Shown: in pieces, positions 62,258 to 64,000 of the stretch
How the letters are laid out: the number at the start of each line of letters is the position of its first letter
Numbering within the stretch: position 1 is the stretch's first letter
Source: Bacteroidales bacterium
GTDB lineage: Bacteria > Bacteroidota > Bacteroidia > Bacteroidales > UBA932
Direction of reading: 5' to 3'
Length of the DNA: 64,000 nt
Assembly (NCBI GenBank): GCA_024402135.1
Contig: JAKSJN010000009.1
Span: 1 to 64,000 of the forward strand
The notes under the pieces: model-generated
The model's input: the letters and a program-made list of their open reading frames with translations, nothing else
The model's database searches: none
Told to the model about the DNA's origin: nothing
Position numbers and translations under genes: made by a program

Positions 62258-63619
62258 ATGGGAGCATTCCACGCATATGACATACGCGGCATCTATGGAG
62301 TAGATTTCGACAAGGAGACCGCGTACAAGACCGGTTATTTCATTCCTCAGTTGCTCGGCACCGACAAGGTTCTGGTCGGCAGGGACTGCCGTACCAGTTC
62401 CCCCGAAATCCATGACGCCGTGCTCCAGGGTATCACCGATGCCGGAGCTGACGTTTACGACATAGGGCTCAGCTCTACCCCGATGGTATATTTCGGAACC
62501 GCAAATTATGGTTTCAAGGCGTCTGTCCAGATTACTGCGTCCCACAACTCTGCCGAGTACAACGGCATGAAGGTTTCGTGCGAGAACGCCGGACCTGTCG
62601 GCCTGGACAGCGGACTTGGCCAGATAAAGACATGGATCGAGGAAGGACGTCCGACACCTCCCGCCGAGAAGAAGGGTTCTGTTTACCAGAAAAACGTCAA
62701 GGATGACTATCTCGCATTCCTTCGCAAGTATATGGGCGAAAGCGAGGGACTGAAACTGGCCTTCGACCTTTCCAACGGCATGTCGTGTCTCTTCGCAAAG
62801 GAAATCTTCGGTGAAGGTCATACATACCTGTTCGACGAGATGGACGGCCGTTTCCCTAATCACGACCCTAATCCGCTGCTGTCACGCAATCACAAATGGC
62901 TGCGCGAGGCTGTCCTCAACGACGGTGCCGACCTTGGTGTCATCTTTGACGGCGACGCCGACCGCGTAATGTTCCTGGACGAGAAGGGACGTTTCATCTC
63001 TCCAGACCTCATGATCGCTCTTCTGGGAATCTATTTCATCGGCGAACGCGGCGAAAAGGGCGTGGTTCTCCAGGATATCCGCAGCTCAAAATCCGTAAAG
63101 GAATTCCTTGAGCCTATGGGCGCAAAGGTCGAGACATGGAGAGTCGGTCGTGCATTCGCTGCTCCAAAGCTCCGCAGCCTTGACGGCGTCTGGGGCGGAG
63201 AGCTCGCCGGACACTATTATTTCCGCGATTTCTTCTATTCGGACAGCGGCATGCTCGCGGCCATCCTTGCGCTGCGCGTGGTTGCCAAGCTCAAGAAGGA
63301 TGGCATCAGCATCAGCGAGATGGTTGACAAGATTTCCCACTATCACAATTCTGGAGAAATCAACTACCGCGTAGAGGAGAAGGCAGCAGCGATGGATGCT
63401 GTCAAGGAGATGTTCACCTCGAAAGAAGAAGCCCTTGCATTCATGGACTTCGACGGATATCGCGTAGAGTTCAAGGACTGGTGGTTCAATATCCGTCCTT
63501 CGAACACCGAACCTTACCTCCGTTTCCTTTGCGAGGCAAACAGCAAGGAGCTGCTCCAGGAGAAGATCGAGGCAACCTGGACTCTTCTTAGAGACAGATT
63601 CGGAGCCGAGAAGGCATAA
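62258..63619 (+). CDS. Phosphomannomutase/phosphoglucomutase
   Basis: 453 residues. Active-site Ser loop ITASHNSAEYNGMK, metal loop FDGDADRVMFLD, sugar-binding loop 'GGELAGHYYFRDF' and phosphate loop 'RPSNTEPYLRF'. It interconverts hexose 6- and 1-phosphates, making mannose-1-P or glucose-1-P that feed nucleotide sugars, including those for the capsule. The exact sugar preference cannot be told. It follows def by three bases. Confidence 0.93.
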   Translation: MGAFHAYDIRGIYGVDFDKETAYKTGYFIPQLLGTDKVLVGRDCRTSSPEIHDAVLQGITDAGADVYDIGLSSTPMVYFGTANYGFKASVQITASHNSAEYNGMKVSCENAGPVGLDSGLGQIKTWIEEGRPTPPAEKKGSVYQKNVKDDYLAFLRKYMGESEGLKLAFDLSNGMSCLFAKEIFGEGHTYLFDEMDGRFPNHDPNPLLSRNHKWLREAVLNDGADLGVIFDGDADRVMFLDEKGRFISPDLMIALLGIYFIGERGEKGVVLQDIRSSKSVKEFLEPMGAKVETWRVGRAFAAPKLRSLDGVWGGELAGHYYFRDFFYSDSGMLAAILALRVVAKLKKDGISISEMVDKISHYHNSGEINYRVEEKAAAMDAVKEMFTSKEEALAFMDFDGYRVEFKDWWFNIRPSNTEPYLRFLCEANSKELLQEKIEATWTLLRDRFGAEKA

Positions 63620-63662
63620 TTATTGCAGCCTTTCGAACCGTTAATTATTTGTAAAGACGTAT

Positions 63663-64000
63663 ATGAATTTCCCTAAACGACTGATAATGACGCTGTCGAT
63701 AGCGTCTACTTTCTTCTTTTCAGCCGCTGCCAGGAATTTCAGAGCTCGCCCGGACACCACGGAAATGACTCTCGACCGTGCCGAGCTGCTGATTCCCAGG
63801 GAGGACCTGAAACCTAAGAAATCGATGGTTCCCACAGGAGCCAAGCCTTATGATACCCTCGAGACCTCGGACCCACGTGTAATCCTTGTCCTCATGGACG
63901 ACCACACATGGAGATACGAGAAGAACGGAGACCTTATAAAGAACGAGGACTATTTCAGCACTCATTGGGACAATGAGAATTCAGACCCATACCGTGCCGA
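63663..64000 (+). CDS. Secreted protein, N-terminal part only
   Basis: The frame from ATG 63663 is open to the window end (112 codons). A signal peptide (LIMTLSIASTFFFSAAA) is followed by 'RDTTEMTLDRAELLIPRED'-like sequence and 'YDTLETSDPRVILVLMDDHTWRYEKNGD', then 'YFSTHWDNENSDPYRA'. These blocks resemble the front part of Bacteroidota M23 peptidases with a LysM/SH3-like leader, where the catalytic domain comes later. The domain itself is not in this window. Confidence 0.6.
   Translation, partial: MNFPKRLIMTLSIASTFFFSAAARNFRARPDTTEMTLDRAELLIPREDLKPKKSMVPTGAKPYDTLETSDPRVILVLMDDHTWRYEKNGDLIKNEDYFSTHWDNENSDPYRA

Overview
This is a Bacteroidales chromosome segment (phylum Bacteroidota). The evidence is the promoter style (TTTG near -33 and TAnnTTTG near -7, seen in front of many genes and tRNAs), the near absence of Shine-Dalgarno sites, and the gene families: fimbrillin-like lipoprotein, TPR hybrid two-component regulator with AraC output, UpxY antiterminator, HU-CCDC81-type protein, NamZ, DUF4837, and class I fumarase beside a release factor. 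Genus cannot be fixed from the sequence alone. GC is roughly 45-50 percent in the housekeeping parts and visibly lower in two places (about 16.7-27.2 kb and 31.0-34.5 kb).

Layout. 0-3 kb: fimbrillin-like lipoprotein, a 59-codon coding remnant and a small outer-membrane barrel. 3.1-30.7 kb: an exopolysaccharide/capsule locus read on the minus strand. Transcription enters at a HAD-type hydrolase and UpxY, passes a structured 300-nt leader, then the initiating sugar transferase, Wzx flippase, a block of glycosyltransferases, an ATP-grasp (TupA-like) enzyme, acyltransferases, the Wzy polymerase and two GT4 enzymes. A toxin-antitoxin-like pair (DUF3990/XRE) with its own promoter and palindrome interrupts the locus. 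A second unit follows: GT4, nucleotidyltransferase, HPr-kinase-like protein, PqqD-like protein, Wza-like exporter, Wzc-like tyrosine kinase, then the hybrid regulator. The AT-rich middle (wzy to wzx) is the exchangeable serotype cassette.

30.8-34.5 kb: a small accessory island next to tRNA-Leu. It holds a coding remnant, a previously unannotated structured RNA of about 160 nt with its own promoter and intrinsic terminator, directly followed by an AIPR-like (abortive-infection family) gene that has no visible promoter of its own, and a convergent Fic protein with a perfect 11-bp inverted repeat in its promoter. The RNA plus AIPR pair is the strongest candidate here for an undescribed system.

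34.5-64 kb: mostly housekeeping. Lipoprotein, S15/CocE-type hydrolase, PatB/MalY C-S lyase, alpha/beta hydrolase, AsmA-like protein, rpsU with an unusual extended SD, ATPase, fumarase, prfB without the usual frameshift, a 78-bp tandem repeat that runs into the murI promoter, a Ser-rich secreted protein, a peptidoglycan-recycling set (NamZ, AmpG-like MFS, DUF4922-SpoIID fusion), an HU-like membrane protein, tRNA-Asn, luxS, tRNA-Pro, rpsT, tRNA-Glu, DUF4837 lipoprotein, rseP, dxr, M23 peptidase, ruvX, def, a phosphohexomutase, and the start of another secreted protein.
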